A stretch of DNA of 64,000 nucleotides from Agromyces protaetiae (GCF_030866785.1 NZ_CP133018.1:372001-436000); one strand, 5' to 3'. Positions 16,501-25,890 are shown, numbered from the stretch's first letter. Notes: generated by a model from the letters alone, not told the origin. Translations and numbers: made by a program.

Positions 16501-17412
16501 ATGACGGTGATTCACCCCAGCACGCGACCGCTCGACCCGCTCGACGCGCTCGCCGAGCGGCTCGAACCACTGAGCGCGGCGCAGCCGTTCACCACGGTCT
16601 GGAGTGTGCGGGACCTCGCGACCGGAGCGGCGATCTCGCGGGACGGTGAGCGGGTGGTGCCCTCGGGGAGCACGCGAAAGGTCGCGATCCTCGCCGCCGC
16701 GCTCGCCGAGGCGCATGCCGGACGACTCGACCTCGAGCAGACGGTGGTCGTCGACGAGCGGTTCCGCGACGAGGTCTTCACCGGATCGCTGCAGCGCCTC
16801 GAGCCCGGCGTCGTCCTGCGCGTCCAGGATCTGCTCACGCTCATGATCATCTGGAGTGACAACCTCTCGACGGCCCACATCGTCGAACTCGTGAGCCTCG
16901 ACACCGTGAACGCGTACTGCGCCCGGCTCGGCCTGCACGGCACCGCGCACCGCCACGCACTCATCCCGGCGCTGCCGGCCGACCACCCCGTCGAGGCGAC
17001 GAACGCGACGACGACCGATGACCAGGTCGCCCTGCTCACCGCGCTGGTCCGCGGGAGCACGAGCGAATCCGCGGCGGCCGAGCTCGGGCTCAGTCCGAAC
17101 CTGTGCCGGCTCGCACTCGAGATGCTCGACGGCCAGCAGCACCGGAACGGCCTGCCGGCGTTCCTGCCGAACGAGGTCCGGGTCGGCCACAAGAGCGGGC
17201 GCGGGTGGCGCGACTTCAGCGACGTCGGCGTCGTCTACGACGGCGACCGGCCCGCGTTCGCGATCGCCGTCGCGACCGACGGGCTCTCCGGTACCGACGC
17301 CGACGGGCTGCCGGTCATCGTCTCGGCCGTCCGGTACGTGGCCACGGTCAGCCGCCTGGCGTGGGAGGCGCTCGTGCGCGACCGTGCCGAGTCGGACGGA
17401 GGTGCCGCATGA
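16501..17412 (+). CDS. Class A beta-lactamase-like serine hydrolase (Beta-lactamase2 family)
   Basis: 303 aa, no signal peptide, so cytoplasmic. The class A active-site triad is intact: S57-T-R-K60, S119-D-N121 and K231-S-G233. The general-base glutamate motif of true class A enzymes (ExxLN) is not evident; instead an NATTTDDQ segment follows the expected region, so a peptidase or amidase role is more likely than antibiotic resistance. First gene of a seven-gene operon; its stop overlaps the next start (ATGA). A GTG at 16492 is an alternative start. It could cleave imported peptides. Confidence 0.85.
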   Translation: MTVIHPSTRPLDPLDALAERLEPLSAAQPFTTVWSVRDLATGAAISRDGERVVPSGSTRKVAILAAALAEAHAGRLDLEQTVVVDERFRDEVFTGSLQRLEPGVVLRVQDLLTLMIIWSDNLSTAHIVELVSLDTVNAYCARLGLHGTAHRHALIPALPADHPVEATNATTTDDQVALLTALVRGSTSESAAAELGLSPNLCRLALEMLDGQQHRNGLPAFLPNEVRVGHKSGRGWRDFSDVGVVYDGDRPAFAIAVATDGLSGTDADGLPVIVSAVRYVATVSRLAWEALVRDRAESDGGAA

Positions 17413-18347
17413 CGCTCGGCTACTACGACCGCGGCGCCACGCCCTTCTACGCCTGCCGCCTCGACCAGCGGTTCTCGTACTGCCTCTACGTGCCCGAGGA
17501 CTACGACGAGGCCGCAGACGAGCGGTACCGCCTGATCGTCGCCGTGCACGGCACCAACCGGCCTGCCTCCGAGTACCGCGACGTCTTCGCCGCGTTCGCC
17601 CGCGAGCAGCAGTGCATCGTGCTCGCCCCGCTCTTCCCGGTCGGCGTCACCGGGCCGTTCGAGCTGAACGACTACAAGTTCATCTCGTACGGCGGGGTCC
17701 GGTTCGACCACGTGCTGATCTCGATGGCCGACGAGGTCGCCGAGCGCTACCGCATCCACGACCGTTGGCTCATGCACGGCTTCTCGGGCGGGGGCCACTT
17801 CACCCACCGCTTCCTCATGCTGCACCCGGACCGCCTGCTCGCCGCATCGATCGGCGCGCCGGGCATGGTGACCAGGCTCGATCGCACGCTGCCGTGGTGG
17901 ACGGGCATCGCCGACGTGCGTGAGCGATTCGGCATCGACGTCGACCCGGCGGCCATGGCCGCGGTCGCCGTGCAGATGGTCGTGGGCGCCGACGACGTCG
18001 CGACCTGGGAGATCACGCTCTCCGAGGACGACCCCCGATGGGTGCCCGGCGCCAACGACGCCGGGCGCACCCGGATCGAGCGGATCGTGGCGCTCCGCGA
18101 GAGCTTCGAGGCGCACGGGATCGCCGTGCGACTCGACACGGTGCCCGGCGCGCACCACGAGGGGTGGAAGCTCATCCCCGCCGTCACCGAGTTCTTCGGC
18201 GAGGTCCTCTCGGCGGACCATCCGCCTTCGACGACGACATCCGCACCACCCGCGACATCCGCACCACCCGCCCCACCCGAACCATCCGCACCATCCGCAC
18301 CATCCGCACCATCCGCACCACCTCGACCCCTCGACCAAGGAGTGTGA
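17409..18347 (+). CDS. Alpha/beta hydrolase (PHB-depolymerase/esterase-like)
   Basis: 312 aa. Nucleophile elbow GFSGGG with Ser at about 126, an oxyanion-type HGTN earlier (near 51), and a late histidine in PGAHHEGW near 250 give a plausible catalytic set. No signal peptide, so cytoplasmic. The last 45 residues are low-complexity Pro-Ser-Ala repeats written by a 9-bp microsatellite and probably dispensable. It overlaps the preceding gene by four bases and precedes the binding protein, so it likely processes the imported compound (ester or peptide). Confidence 0.82.
   Translation: MTLGYYDRGATPFYACRLDQRFSYCLYVPEDYDEAADERYRLIVAVHGTNRPASEYRDVFAAFAREQQCIVLAPLFPVGVTGPFELNDYKFISYGGVRFDHVLISMADEVAERYRIHDRWLMHGFSGGGHFTHRFLMLHPDRLLAASIGAPGMVTRLDRTLPWWTGIADVRERFGIDVDPAAMAAVAVQMVVGADDVATWEITLSEDDPRWVPGANDAGRTRIERIVALRESFEAHGIAVRLDTVPGAHHEGWKLIPAVTEFFGEVLSADHPPSTTTSAPPATSAPPAPPEPSAPSAPSAPSAPPRPLDQGV
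18237..18320. repeat. 9-bp microsatellite in the hydrolase C-terminus
   Basis: CCGCACCAT-type units; four clean copies at 18281-18320 and degenerate ones before. In frame, so copy-number change would lengthen or shorten the tail without a frameshift. Confidence 0.85.
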
Positions 18348-18352
18348 ACGGA

Positions 18353-20059
18353 ATGCACGCGATCTCTACCCGTACCCGCCGGCGCCGGCTCGGCGCGCTC
18401 GCAGGCGCGGCCCTCTCAGCCCTGCTCGTGACCGGCTGCGTGGCAGGCGACACCGACGACGCCGACGGCGGCTCGACCGCCGGCGGCACCGCGGTGCTGG
18501 CCATGCTCCAGGAGCCCGGCTCGATGAACCCCGTCTTCAGCAACGAGGGCGCCGCGGTGCTCTCCACCGGCCCCGTGCTCGAACCCCTGTTCACGCCGCT
18601 CGCCGACGGCACGTACGAGCCGCTGCTCGCCGCGGAGCTGCCGAGCGTGGAGAACGGCGGGATCTCCGAGGACGGGCTCACCATCACCTTCGTCCTGCGT
18701 GAGGGCATCACCTGGTCTGACGGCGAACCGCTCACCTCGGAGGACCTGGTGTTCACGTGGGAGGTCATCAACGATCCGGAATCCGCGACCGCCTCGCGCC
18801 CGGCGTACACGAAGGTCGCGGGCATCACCGCCGTCGACGAGCAGACCGTCGAGGTCACCATGACGGCCGTGAACCCGCTCTACCTCGACCTGTTCCAGTC
18901 GATCCTGCCCGCGCACCGGTTCGAGTCGACCACGATCCCGATCAACGACCCGCTCGCTCGTCTGCCGCTCGGCACCGGGCCGTTCGTCTACGGCGAATGG
19001 CGCACGGGGGACACGCTCGAGCTGGTCAGGAACGACGCGTACTGGCGCGATCCGGAGCTGCCGGCGCTCGCAGGCATCACCTGGAAGATCGTCGCCGATC
19101 GCGAGACCGCGATCACCTCGCTGGCGCGGGGCGAGTACGACGGGCTCTGGTGGCTGCTCGCGGGCGACGTCGAGGTGCTGCAGGCCGAGATCGACGGCGG
19201 CGCGCCCGTCGAGCTGCTGCAGTCGGACCAGCAGGGGCTGCCCGAGTGGATCTGGTACAACCACACCGACCCGGCGAACCCGACCCAGCCGCACCCCGTG
19301 CTGGGCGACCTCGCCGTGCGCGAGGCGATCGACGCCGCGATCGATCGCGAATCGATCATCGAGACGGTGCTCAAGGGGAACGCCGAGCTCACCGGCGGCC
19401 TCATCAACGTCGGGCAGTACCGCTGCGACGTGCCGGTCACCGAGTTCGACCCGGCCGCGGCGAACGCAGCGCTGGACGCCGCGGGCTGGGTTCCCGGAGC
19501 CGACGGCGTCCGGGAGAAGGACGGCGTGCGCGCGAGCCTGCGCTTCACCACCGTGAGCGGATCGCAGCAGCGGGTCCTCTACCAGCAGATCATCCAGGAG
19601 AACCTCGCCGACGTCGGCATCGAGGTGGAGATCGCGAACGTCGAGTCGACGGTGCTCTTCGCTCCGTTCGCCGACGGGGGCATGATGGCGACCGGCGACT
19701 TCGACCTGCTGCTCACGCTCGACGGCCTGCGCACGCCCGACCCGTCAGAGTTCGTCAGCCGGTTCACCACTGCGTCGATCCCCTCGGCGGAGAACCCCGG
19801 CGGGTTCAGCTACACCCGGTGGAGCAACGCGGACTATGACGCCGCCGTGGCCGCTGCCGGGGCGACGCTGGACACGGCGGTCGCGGGGGCCGAGTACGCC
19901 ACGGCGTGCGAGATCTTCCACGACGAGCGCGTCGCGCTCCCGCTCTACGCGGGGGTGGACACCTACGCCCACAGCCTGACCCTCGCCGACGTCGGCATCG
20001 ACGCCTGGGGCGGCATGTGGCAGAACCCGGGCATCGCCGAGTGGCGGATCGCCGACTGA
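18353..20059 (+). CDS. Dipeptide/oligopeptide ABC importer, substrate-binding lipoprotein (SBP family 5)
   Basis: 568 aa. Lipoprotein signal peptide with twin basic start (TRRRR) and lipobox LVTGC, lipidated Cys29. The mature protein follows the family 5 pattern (MLQEPGSMNPVFSNEGAA; TFVLREGITWSDGEPLTSEDLVFTWE). It captures peptides or related solutes outside the membrane for the DppBCDF-type complex encoded downstream. ATG at 18353 has AAGGAG ten bases upstream; a GTG at 18344 overlapping the previous stop is possible. A 13-bp hairpin follows the gene. Confidence 0.93.
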   Translation: MHAISTRTRRRRLGALAGAALSALLVTGCVAGDTDDADGGSTAGGTAVLAMLQEPGSMNPVFSNEGAAVLSTGPVLEPLFTPLADGTYEPLLAAELPSVENGGISEDGLTITFVLREGITWSDGEPLTSEDLVFTWEVINDPESATASRPAYTKVAGITAVDEQTVEVTMTAVNPLYLDLFQSILPAHRFESTTIPINDPLARLPLGTGPFVYGEWRTGDTLELVRNDAYWRDPELPALAGITWKIVADRETAITSLARGEYDGLWWLLAGDVEVLQAEIDGGAPVELLQSDQQGLPEWIWYNHTDPANPTQPHPVLGDLAVREAIDAAIDRESIIETVLKGNAELTGGLINVGQYRCDVPVTEFDPAAANAALDAAGWVPGADGVREKDGVRASLRFTTVSGSQQRVLYQQIIQENLADVGIEVEIANVESTVLFAPFADGGMMATGDFDLLLTLDGLRTPDPSEFVSRFTTASIPSAENPGGFSYTRWSNADYDAAVAAAGATLDTAVAGAEYATACEIFHDERVALPLYAGVDTYAHSLTLADVGIDAWGGMWQNPGIAEWRIAD

Positions 20060-20067
20060 TCGGATCG

Positions 20068-20099
20068 CGCGGCTGACCGCCTCGGAGCGGTCAGCCGCG
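20068..20099 (+). terminator. Intercistronic hairpin after the binding-protein gene
   Basis: CGCGGCTGACCGC, loop CTCGGA, GCGGTCAGCCGCG: perfect 13-bp stem directly after the SBP stop and before the permease. No T-run, so likely partial termination or 3'-end stabilisation that raises binding-protein level over permease. Confidence 0.65.
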
Positions 20100-20141
20100 G
20101 GGCGCTGACGAAGCGCCCGGCGCTGACGAAGGAGGGACCGG

Positions 20142-21104
20142 ATGGGATACGCGCTCAGACGCATCCTGCAGGCCGTGCCGTTGCTGTTCGGCGTGAGTCT
20201 CCTGTGCTTCCTGCTGCTGCAGATGACCCCGGGCGGGCCGCTGTCGACTGGTGAGGGCGCGTCGAACATGAGCGAGCAGCAGCTGGCCGCGCTGCGCGCT
20301 GAGCTCGGCCTGGACGATCCGCTGCCGGTCCGCTACCTGAACTGGGTGGGCGGGATCCTCACGGGCGACTGGGGCGAGTCCTACCGCAACGGACGCCCCG
20401 TGCTCGAGCTGGTCGCCGAACGCGTCCCGGTCACGCTCGGGCTCACGCTCACGGCCTTCGTCGTGTCCATCCTGCTCGCGGTGCCGATCGGGGTCCTCGC
20501 GGCCCGGCGGAAGAACTCCCTGTTCGACCATGTCGTGACGGGAGCCTCGTTCGCCGGGCTCGCGACCCCGAGCTTCTGGCTGGGGATCATGCTGTTGCTC
20601 GTCTTCTCGTACGGGCTCGGCTGGTTCCCGGCGCAGGGCATCAGCGACCTGCGGGCCGGCCATCAGGGGATCGACGCGTTCTGGGACACGGTGCGCCATC
20701 TCGTGCTGCCCGTCACGGTGCTCGCCCTCATCTCGACCGCCCAGCTCACCCGGTACGTGCGCGCCTCGATGCTCGAGGTGCTCGATCAGGACTACATCCG
20801 CACGGCGCGTGCCGCCGGCCTGCTGAATCGGACCGTGGTGTTCGACCATGGGCTGCGGGCGGCCTCGATCCCGGTCGTGACGGTCGCGATGCTGAGCATC
20901 CCAGAGCTCTTCCTCGGCGCGGTCGTGACAGAGACGGTGTTCTCGATTCCGGGGATGGGTCGCCTCTTCGTCGACTCGGCGGGTGCGCGCGACTATCCGG
21001 TGCTCCTCGGGATCCTCGTCGTCGCCTCGGTGCTCGTGATCCTCGCCAACCTCGCGGCCGACCTGCTGTACGCCGCGCTCGACCCGAGGATCCGCCATGC
21101 GTGA
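20142..21104 (+). CDS. Peptide ABC importer permease (DppB type)
   Basis: 320 aa with six membrane helices and the BPD_transp_1 EAA loop (YIRTARAAGLLNRTVVFDHGLR, residues about 219-240). Start follows AAGGAGG. Forms the channel with the next gene product, which it overlaps by eight bases. Confidence 0.93.
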   Translation: MGYALRRILQAVPLLFGVSLLCFLLLQMTPGGPLSTGEGASNMSEQQLAALRAELGLDDPLPVRYLNWVGGILTGDWGESYRNGRPVLELVAERVPVTLGLTLTAFVVSILLAVPIGVLAARRKNSLFDHVVTGASFAGLATPSFWLGIMLLLVFSYGLGWFPAQGISDLRAGHQGIDAFWDTVRHLVLPVTVLALISTAQLTRYVRASMLEVLDQDYIRTARAAGLLNRTVVFDHGLRAASIPVVTVAMLSIPELFLGAVVTETVFSIPGMGRLFVDSAGARDYPVLLGILVVASVLVILANLAADLLYAALDPRIRHA

Positions 21105-21933
21105 CGCGCTCCGTTCCTTCCGCAGCCACGGCGCCGCCGTCGCCGGCGCGATCGTGCTCGGGGCGTTCGTCCTCGCCGTCGTGTTCGGGCCGATGCTCCT
21201 GCCCTACGGGCCGAACGAGATCGACCTGCCGGCTGCCGACTCACCGCCGAGCCTCGCGCACCCCTTCGGCACCGACGACCTGGGCCGGGATCAGCTCACG
21301 CGGATCCTGGTGGGCGGCCGGCTGACCCTCGCGACGGCGGCCGTGGCGGTGCTGGTGGCGATCGTGCTCGGCATCGTCGTCGGGCTCGCCGCGGGCTACG
21401 TCGGACGGTGGCTCGACAATGTGCTCATGCGCGGGGTCGACGTCTTCTACTCGGTGCCCAGCCTCTTCGTGGTGATCCTGCTCGTCGCGCTGATCGGGCC
21501 CGGCTTCTGGACGATCGTGATCGCCATCGCGGCGTTCAGCTGGATGAACACGGCACGGATCGTCCGTGCGACAACGCTCTCGCTCAAGCATCAGGAGTAC
21601 GTCGAGGCGGCGAGGTCGATCGGCTCGTCGCACGTGCGGATCGCGGTGCGCTCGATCCTGCCGAACGTGCTGCCGCCGGTGATCGTGACCGCGACGCTCG
21701 GCATCGCCCTCGCCATCCTCACCGAGTCGGCGCTGTCCTTCCTGGGGCTCGGATTCCAGCCGCCGCTCTCCACCTGGGGCGGCATGCTCCAGGAGTCCCA
21801 GCGCGCGGTCGTGCTCCAGGGGCAGTGGTGGCGGGGGTTGTTCCCAGGGCTCATGATCTTCCTCTGCGTGCTGTCGGCGAACTTCGTCGGTGACGGCTTC
21901 CGCCACGCCCTCGACCCGAGGAGGACCCGATGA
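21097..21933 (+). CDS. Peptide ABC importer permease (DppC type)
   Basis: 278 aa. Short N-terminal cytoplasmic part with OppC_N-like first helix, then five helices; EAA loop YVEAARSIGSSHVRIAVRSI near 168-187. Partner of the DppB-type permease in the membrane. Stop overlaps the next start (ATGA). Confidence 0.93.
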   Translation: MRDALRSFRSHGAAVAGAIVLGAFVLAVVFGPMLLPYGPNEIDLPAADSPPSLAHPFGTDDLGRDQLTRILVGGRLTLATAAVAVLVAIVLGIVVGLAAGYVGRWLDNVLMRGVDVFYSVPSLFVVILLVALIGPGFWTIVIAIAAFSWMNTARIVRATTLSLKHQEYVEAARSIGSSHVRIAVRSILPNVLPPVIVTATLGIALAILTESALSFLGLGFQPPLSTWGGMLQESQRAVVLQGQWWRGLFPGLMIFLCVLSANFVGDGFRHALDPRRTR

Positions 21934-22934
21934 CGGGCTCGTTGCTCGACGTCCGCGAGCTCTCGGTCACGTTCGAGTCGAGCGCCGGACCGGTGAACGC
22001 CGTCAACGGCGTGTCGTTCGACGTCGCGAGGGGCGAGGCCGTCGCGATCGTCGGCGAGAGCGGATCGGGCAAGTCGGTCACCGCGTTGTCGATTCTGGGA
22101 CTGCTGCCGGGAGGCCAGCGATCGAGCGGAGAGATCCGGTTCGACGGGCGCGATCTGCGCACGCTCGGCGAGCGCGACCTGCAGCGCGTGCGCGGATCGC
22201 AGATCGCCCTGATCCCGCAGGACCCGATGACCTCGCTCAACCCGGTGCTGAGCGTCGGCCGCCAGCTCGGCCTCGCCATCCGACGGCATTCGCGGATGAC
22301 CCGTGCCGCGGCCCGGGACCGGGCCGCCGAGCTGCTCGACCTCGTCGGGCTGCCGAACGCCTCGCGCCGGCTGAGCGACTACCCGCACCAGTTCTCGGGC
22401 GGTCAGCGGCAGCGCATCCTCATCGCGCTCGCCGTATCCTCCGACCCGGCCCTGCTCGTGGCCGACGAGCCGACGACCGCGCTCGATGTGACCGTGCAGG
22501 CGCAGATCATCGAGCTCGTCGGCCGGCTCCGCGAGCAGCTCGGCACGGCCGTCGTGTGGATCACGCACGACCTCGGCGTGGTCGCGGGCATGGTCGATCG
22601 CGTCGTCGTCATGTATGCGGGCCGGGTCGTCGAGTCCGGACCGACCGCCGCCGTGTTCGCCGACCCGGGGCATCCGTACACGGCGGGATTGCTCAGGTCG
22701 CTGCCCCCGCACGACGGCCCGCGGCGTCCCCTCGTGCCCATCACCGGGTCGCCGCCGGATCTGCTGCACCTGAGCCAGGGGTGCAGCTTCGCCCCGCGCT
22801 GCCCGTTCGCCGTCGACGCCTGCCGTGCCGCCGTGCCCGCTGCGGTCGAGCTCGCGCCGGGCCATGCGGCCGCCTGCATCCGGACACTCGAGCGCCGGGC
22901 CGTCGTGGCCGATCAGACCGGAGGGACGACATGA
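21930..22934 (+). CDS. Peptide ABC importer ATPase 1 (DppD type)
   Basis: 334 aa. Walker A GESGSGKS near 45, Q-loop IPQDPMTSLNP near 95, signature FSGGQRQR near 155, Walker B LLVADEPTTALD, switch His in WITHDLG. The C-terminal oligopeptide-transporter extension with cysteines (CSFAPRCPFAVDAC) is present, as in DppD/OppD where it can hold an iron-sulfur cluster. Energises import together with the next gene product. Confidence 0.94.
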   Translation: MTGSLLDVRELSVTFESSAGPVNAVNGVSFDVARGEAVAIVGESGSGKSVTALSILGLLPGGQRSSGEIRFDGRDLRTLGERDLQRVRGSQIALIPQDPMTSLNPVLSVGRQLGLAIRRHSRMTRAAARDRAAELLDLVGLPNASRRLSDYPHQFSGGQRQRILIALAVSSDPALLVADEPTTALDVTVQAQIIELVGRLREQLGTAVVWITHDLGVVAGMVDRVVVMYAGRVVESGPTAAVFADPGHPYTAGLLRSLPPHDGPRRPLVPITGSPPDLLHLSQGCSFAPRCPFAVDACRAAVPAAVELAPGHAAACIRTLERRAVVADQTGGTT

Positions 22935-23977
22935 AGCCCATGCTCGAGGTGCGCGACCTCGTGAAGGAGTATCCCGGCCGGCGCGGGCTCCGCGGCCGAG
23001 CGCCCGCGCTGCGAGCGGTCGACGGCATCAGCTTCGACATCGCGCGCGGCCGCACGCTCGGCCTCGTCGGCGAGAGCGGGTCGGGCAAGTCGACGGCGGC
23101 GCGGGCGATCCTGCGGCTGCACGAGCCGACCGCCGGGACGGTGCGGCTCGACGGCACCGACGTGACGGCGCTCACGCCCGCCGAGTTGCGTCGGTTCCGG
23201 GCGCGCATGCAGATCGTGTTCCAAGACCCGTACGCGTCGTTGAACCCCCGCATGACCGTCGGCCGGGCGGTCGCGGAATCGCTCGAGGTGAACCGCATCG
23301 CCACGGAGGCAGGCAGACGTGCTCGCGTGGCCGAGCTCTTCGACCTCGTCGGGCTCGACCGGCGGCACCTCGATGCACGGCCGCACGCACTGTCGGGCGG
23401 GCAGCGTCAGCGTGTCGGCATCGCGAGGGCGCTCGCGAGCGGGCCCGACCTCCTGGTCGCCGACGAGGCGATCTCCGCGCTGGATGTCTCGGTGCAGGCG
23501 CAGATCGTCAACCTGCTCGTCGGGCTGTCGGCCGAGCTCGGCCTCACCGTGCTGTTCATCTCGCACGATCTCGCCATGGTCCGGCATCTGAGCGACGACC
23601 TCGCGGTGCTGTATCTCGGGCGGCTCGTCGAATCCGGGCCGACCGAGCTCATCACGGCCGCCCCGCTGCATCCGTACACGCTGGCCCTGCTGTCGGCCTC
23701 CCCGGTGCCGGACCCGGCGGTCGAGGCGCATCGTGAGCGGATCGTGCTCCGCGGAGACCTGCCCGATCCGGCGAATCCGCCGTCGGGGTGCCGCTTCCGG
23801 ACGCGATGCCCGTTCGCGACCGACCGATGCGCCGTCGAGGATCCGGCGCCGCGGTTCATCGACGGGCGGACGGTCGCCTGCCATCATCTCGACCGGGTCG
23901 TCGCGGCCCGCGACGACGTGCTCGACCTCGGCGGCCGCGGGCCGGCGGGGCGTGCGGGCTGGCGCATCGAGGGGTGA
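22931..23977 (+). CDS. Peptide ABC importer ATPase 2 (DppF type)
   Basis: 348 aa. Walker A GESGSGKS, Q-loop FQDPYASLNPRM, signature LSGGQRQR, Walker B LLVADEAISALD (an alanine-isoleucine variant of the common DEPxxALD), H-loop FISHDL, and the C-terminal cysteine region CRFRTRCPFATDRC. ATG overlaps the DppD stop. Last gene of the 16501-23977 operon. Confidence 0.94.
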   Translation: MKPMLEVRDLVKEYPGRRGLRGRAPALRAVDGISFDIARGRTLGLVGESGSGKSTAARAILRLHEPTAGTVRLDGTDVTALTPAELRRFRARMQIVFQDPYASLNPRMTVGRAVAESLEVNRIATEAGRRARVAELFDLVGLDRRHLDARPHALSGGQRQRVGIARALASGPDLLVADEAISALDVSVQAQIVNLLVGLSAELGLTVLFISHDLAMVRHLSDDLAVLYLGRLVESGPTELITAAPLHPYTLALLSASPVPDPAVEAHRERIVLRGDLPDPANPPSGCRFRTRCPFATDRCAVEDPAPRFIDGRTVACHHLDRVVAARDDVLDLGGRGPAGRAGWRIEG

Positions 23978-24020
23978 CGCGATCGGCACCCGCTTTCCCA
24001 AACGCACGTAGGGTTAATGG

Positions 24021-24818
24021 ATGCGTCTCGATATACCTGTGCGGCTGGGAGTGCAGGTGCAGCCGCAGCACGCCCCCTACCCGGCCATTCGCGATACGGT
24101 GCTTCGCCTCGAGGAGCTCGGGGCCGACCTCGTCTTCAACTGGGACCACTTCTTCCCGCTGACCGGGGACCCGGAAGGCTTGCACTTCGAGGCGTGGACC
24201 ATGCTCGGCGCCTGGGCCGAGCAGACCGAGCGCATCGAGTTCGGCACGCTCGTGAACTGCAACTCGTACCGCAATGCCGACCTGCAGGCCGACATGGCCC
24301 GCACGCTCGACCACATCTCGGCGAAGGGCGGCGCAGCCGGCCGGTTCGTCTTCGGCACCGGGGCGGGCTGGTTCGAGCCGGACTACGACGAGTACGGGTA
24401 CGACTTCGGCACGGCCGGCTCACGCCTGAACGCGCTCTCGGATGCGCTGCCGCGCGTGCGCGCCCGGTGGGCGAAGCTCAACCCAGCGCCCACGCGCGAG
24501 ATCCCCATCATGATCGGCGGGAAGGGCGAGCAGAAGACGCTGCGCATCGTCGCCGAGCACGCCGACATCTGGCACTCGTTCGTGCGCCCCGACGAGATCG
24601 GCCACAAGCTCGACGTGCTGGCTCGCTGGGGCGATCGGGTCGGGCGGGACGTCTCGCAGATCGTGGTCTCGAACGAGCTGAACCGCGGCGACGTGGCGCG
24701 GGCGGACGCCCTCTACGACGCGGGGGTGCGCCTCTTCACGCTCGGTATCTCCGGTCCCGACTACGACCTCGACGGCGTGCGCGACTGGCTGGCCTGGCGC
24801 GACGCCAAGAACGCGTGA
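24021..24818 (+). CDS. LLM class F420-dependent oxidoreductase
   Basis: 265 aa, bacterial luciferase-like TIM barrel. The segments FNWDHFFPL, GTLVNCNSYRNADLQADMARTLD, GRFVFGTGAGWFEPDYDEYG and IPIMIGGKGEQKTL are characteristic of the F420-dependent LLM subgroup common in actinobacteria. Substrate unknown. It lies 43 bp after the Dpp operon with its own weak ribosome site, so it may be a read-through member or independent. A strong bidirectional hairpin follows. Confidence 0.88.
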   Translation: MRLDIPVRLGVQVQPQHAPYPAIRDTVLRLEELGADLVFNWDHFFPLTGDPEGLHFEAWTMLGAWAEQTERIEFGTLVNCNSYRNADLQADMARTLDHISAKGGAAGRFVFGTGAGWFEPDYDEYGYDFGTAGSRLNALSDALPRVRARWAKLNPAPTREIPIMIGGKGEQKTLRIVAEHADIWHSFVRPDEIGHKLDVLARWGDRVGRDVSQIVVSNELNRGDVARADALYDAGVRLFTLGISGPDYDLDGVRDWLAWRDAKNA

Positions 24819-24842
24819 CCCGCTCCGACGCCGAAGACCAGG

Positions 24843-24871
24843 ACGGCCGCCGCAGCGTGTGCGGCGGCCGT
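24843..24871. terminator. Bidirectional terminator hairpin
   Basis: ACGGCCGCCGCA, loop GCGTG, TGCGGCGGCCGT: perfect 12-bp GC stem between the convergent LLM and binding-protein genes (stops at 24818 and 24892). Confidence 0.85.
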
Positions 24872-24891
24872 AGCCAGGTCGGGGATCGAGC

Positions 24892-25890
24892 TCAGTTCTC
24901 GAGGTAGTTGAGGTCGAAGTACTTCGATGGGTCGAAGTCGCCCAGCTCGCCGCCGTCGACCTCGGCACTGATGCGCGCCACGTTCGTGAGCGCCTCCTCG
25001 GGGAACGACAGGTCTGCGCTGAAGATCTCGTTCGTGAAGATGAACTCGTACGCATCCAGCGCGGCCGACGCCTCGACGGAGGCGTAGTCGATCAGCGTCT
25101 GCACGACCGCGTCCTCGTTCGACGGGTCGGCGAAGAACGCCGCGGCATCGGCCAGGCCCTGGGTGAAGCCGGCGGCGGCTTCCGGGTTCGATGCTGCCCA
25201 TTCGGTGTTCACGATCGCCGGCGTCTCGAGCCAGTACTCGTCGTACCAGCCGAGCTCGACTGCTCCCGCCTCCACTGCCGTGGAATCGAACGGCGGAATG
25301 AGGAGTGCGCCGTTCACCTGCCCGTTCTGTAGCGCGAGGACGCGATCGCTGGAGTTCGGAATGGCCACCGGCACGAGGTCGTCGGTGGAGACACCCGCGT
25401 CCTGGAGCATGTAGACCATCAGGTCGAACGTGCCGCCCTCGGTGGCGCCTGCGGTGACCTGGGCCCCGGCCAGGTCGCCGATCTCGGTGACCTCGGTGTT
25501 CCCGTACAACCGGAGTGCCGGTTTCTGGATGAGCGCGCCCGTGATGGTGATCGATGCACCCTCGTCCACCGCCTTGATGACGTTGTCACCCAGGGCGATG
25601 CCCGTGTTCGCGGATCCGGATGCGACCGCCTGCACCAGCGCACCCGAGTTCTGCACCTGGATGGATTCGACCTCGACGCCGCGGTCTTCGTAGAATCCCT
25701 GGTCCACCGCGATGGCATGCAGCCATTGCAGCGACCCCGGGCCGAGGACGGCGACGCTGACCGGGAGCAGCTCCGTCGAAGCGGCATCGGTCGGTTCTGC
25801 GTCGGTGTCGGGACTCCCGGAGGCGCAGGCTGTGAGACCGATGGTCACAGCAGCCACGATGGCTCCTGCTCGGATGAGGCGGCGATTCAT
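24892..25890 (-). CDS. NMT1/SsuA-type ABC importer, substrate-binding lipoprotein
   Basis: 332 aa. Lipobox LTAC with lipidated Cys22; mature part belongs to the NMT1/ThiY/SsuA clan (LGPGSLQWLHAIAVDQGFYEDRGVEVE; ASGSANTGIALGDNVIKA). ATG follows AAGGAGA. Although encoded 3'-most on this strand block, it groups with the ATPase, permease and hydantoinase-like genes upstream. Known ligands of the clan include sulfonates, nitrate, pyrimidine precursors and hydantoins; the neighbouring cyclic amidohydrolase favours a ureide or pyrimidine-like ligand. Confidence 0.9.
   Translation of the reverse strand: MNRRLIRAGAIVAAVTIGLTACASGSPDTDAEPTDAASTELLPVSVAVLGPGSLQWLHAIAVDQGFYEDRGVEVESIQVQNSGALVQAVASGSANTGIALGDNVIKAVDEGASITITGALIQKPALRLYGNTEVTEIGDLAGAQVTAGATEGGTFDLMVYMLQDAGVSTDDLVPVAIPNSSDRVLALQNGQVNGALLIPPFDSTAVEAGAVELGWYDEYWLETPAIVNTEWAASNPEAAAGFTQGLADAAAFFADPSNEDAVVQTLIDYASVEASAALDAYEFIFTNEIFSADLSFPEEALTNVARISAEVDGGELGDFDPSKYFDLNYLEN

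Noticed and set aside
16501..17412. Beta-lactam resistance gene
   Set aside because: Class A triad is present but there is no signal peptide and no ExxLN motif, and it sits in a peptide-uptake operon.
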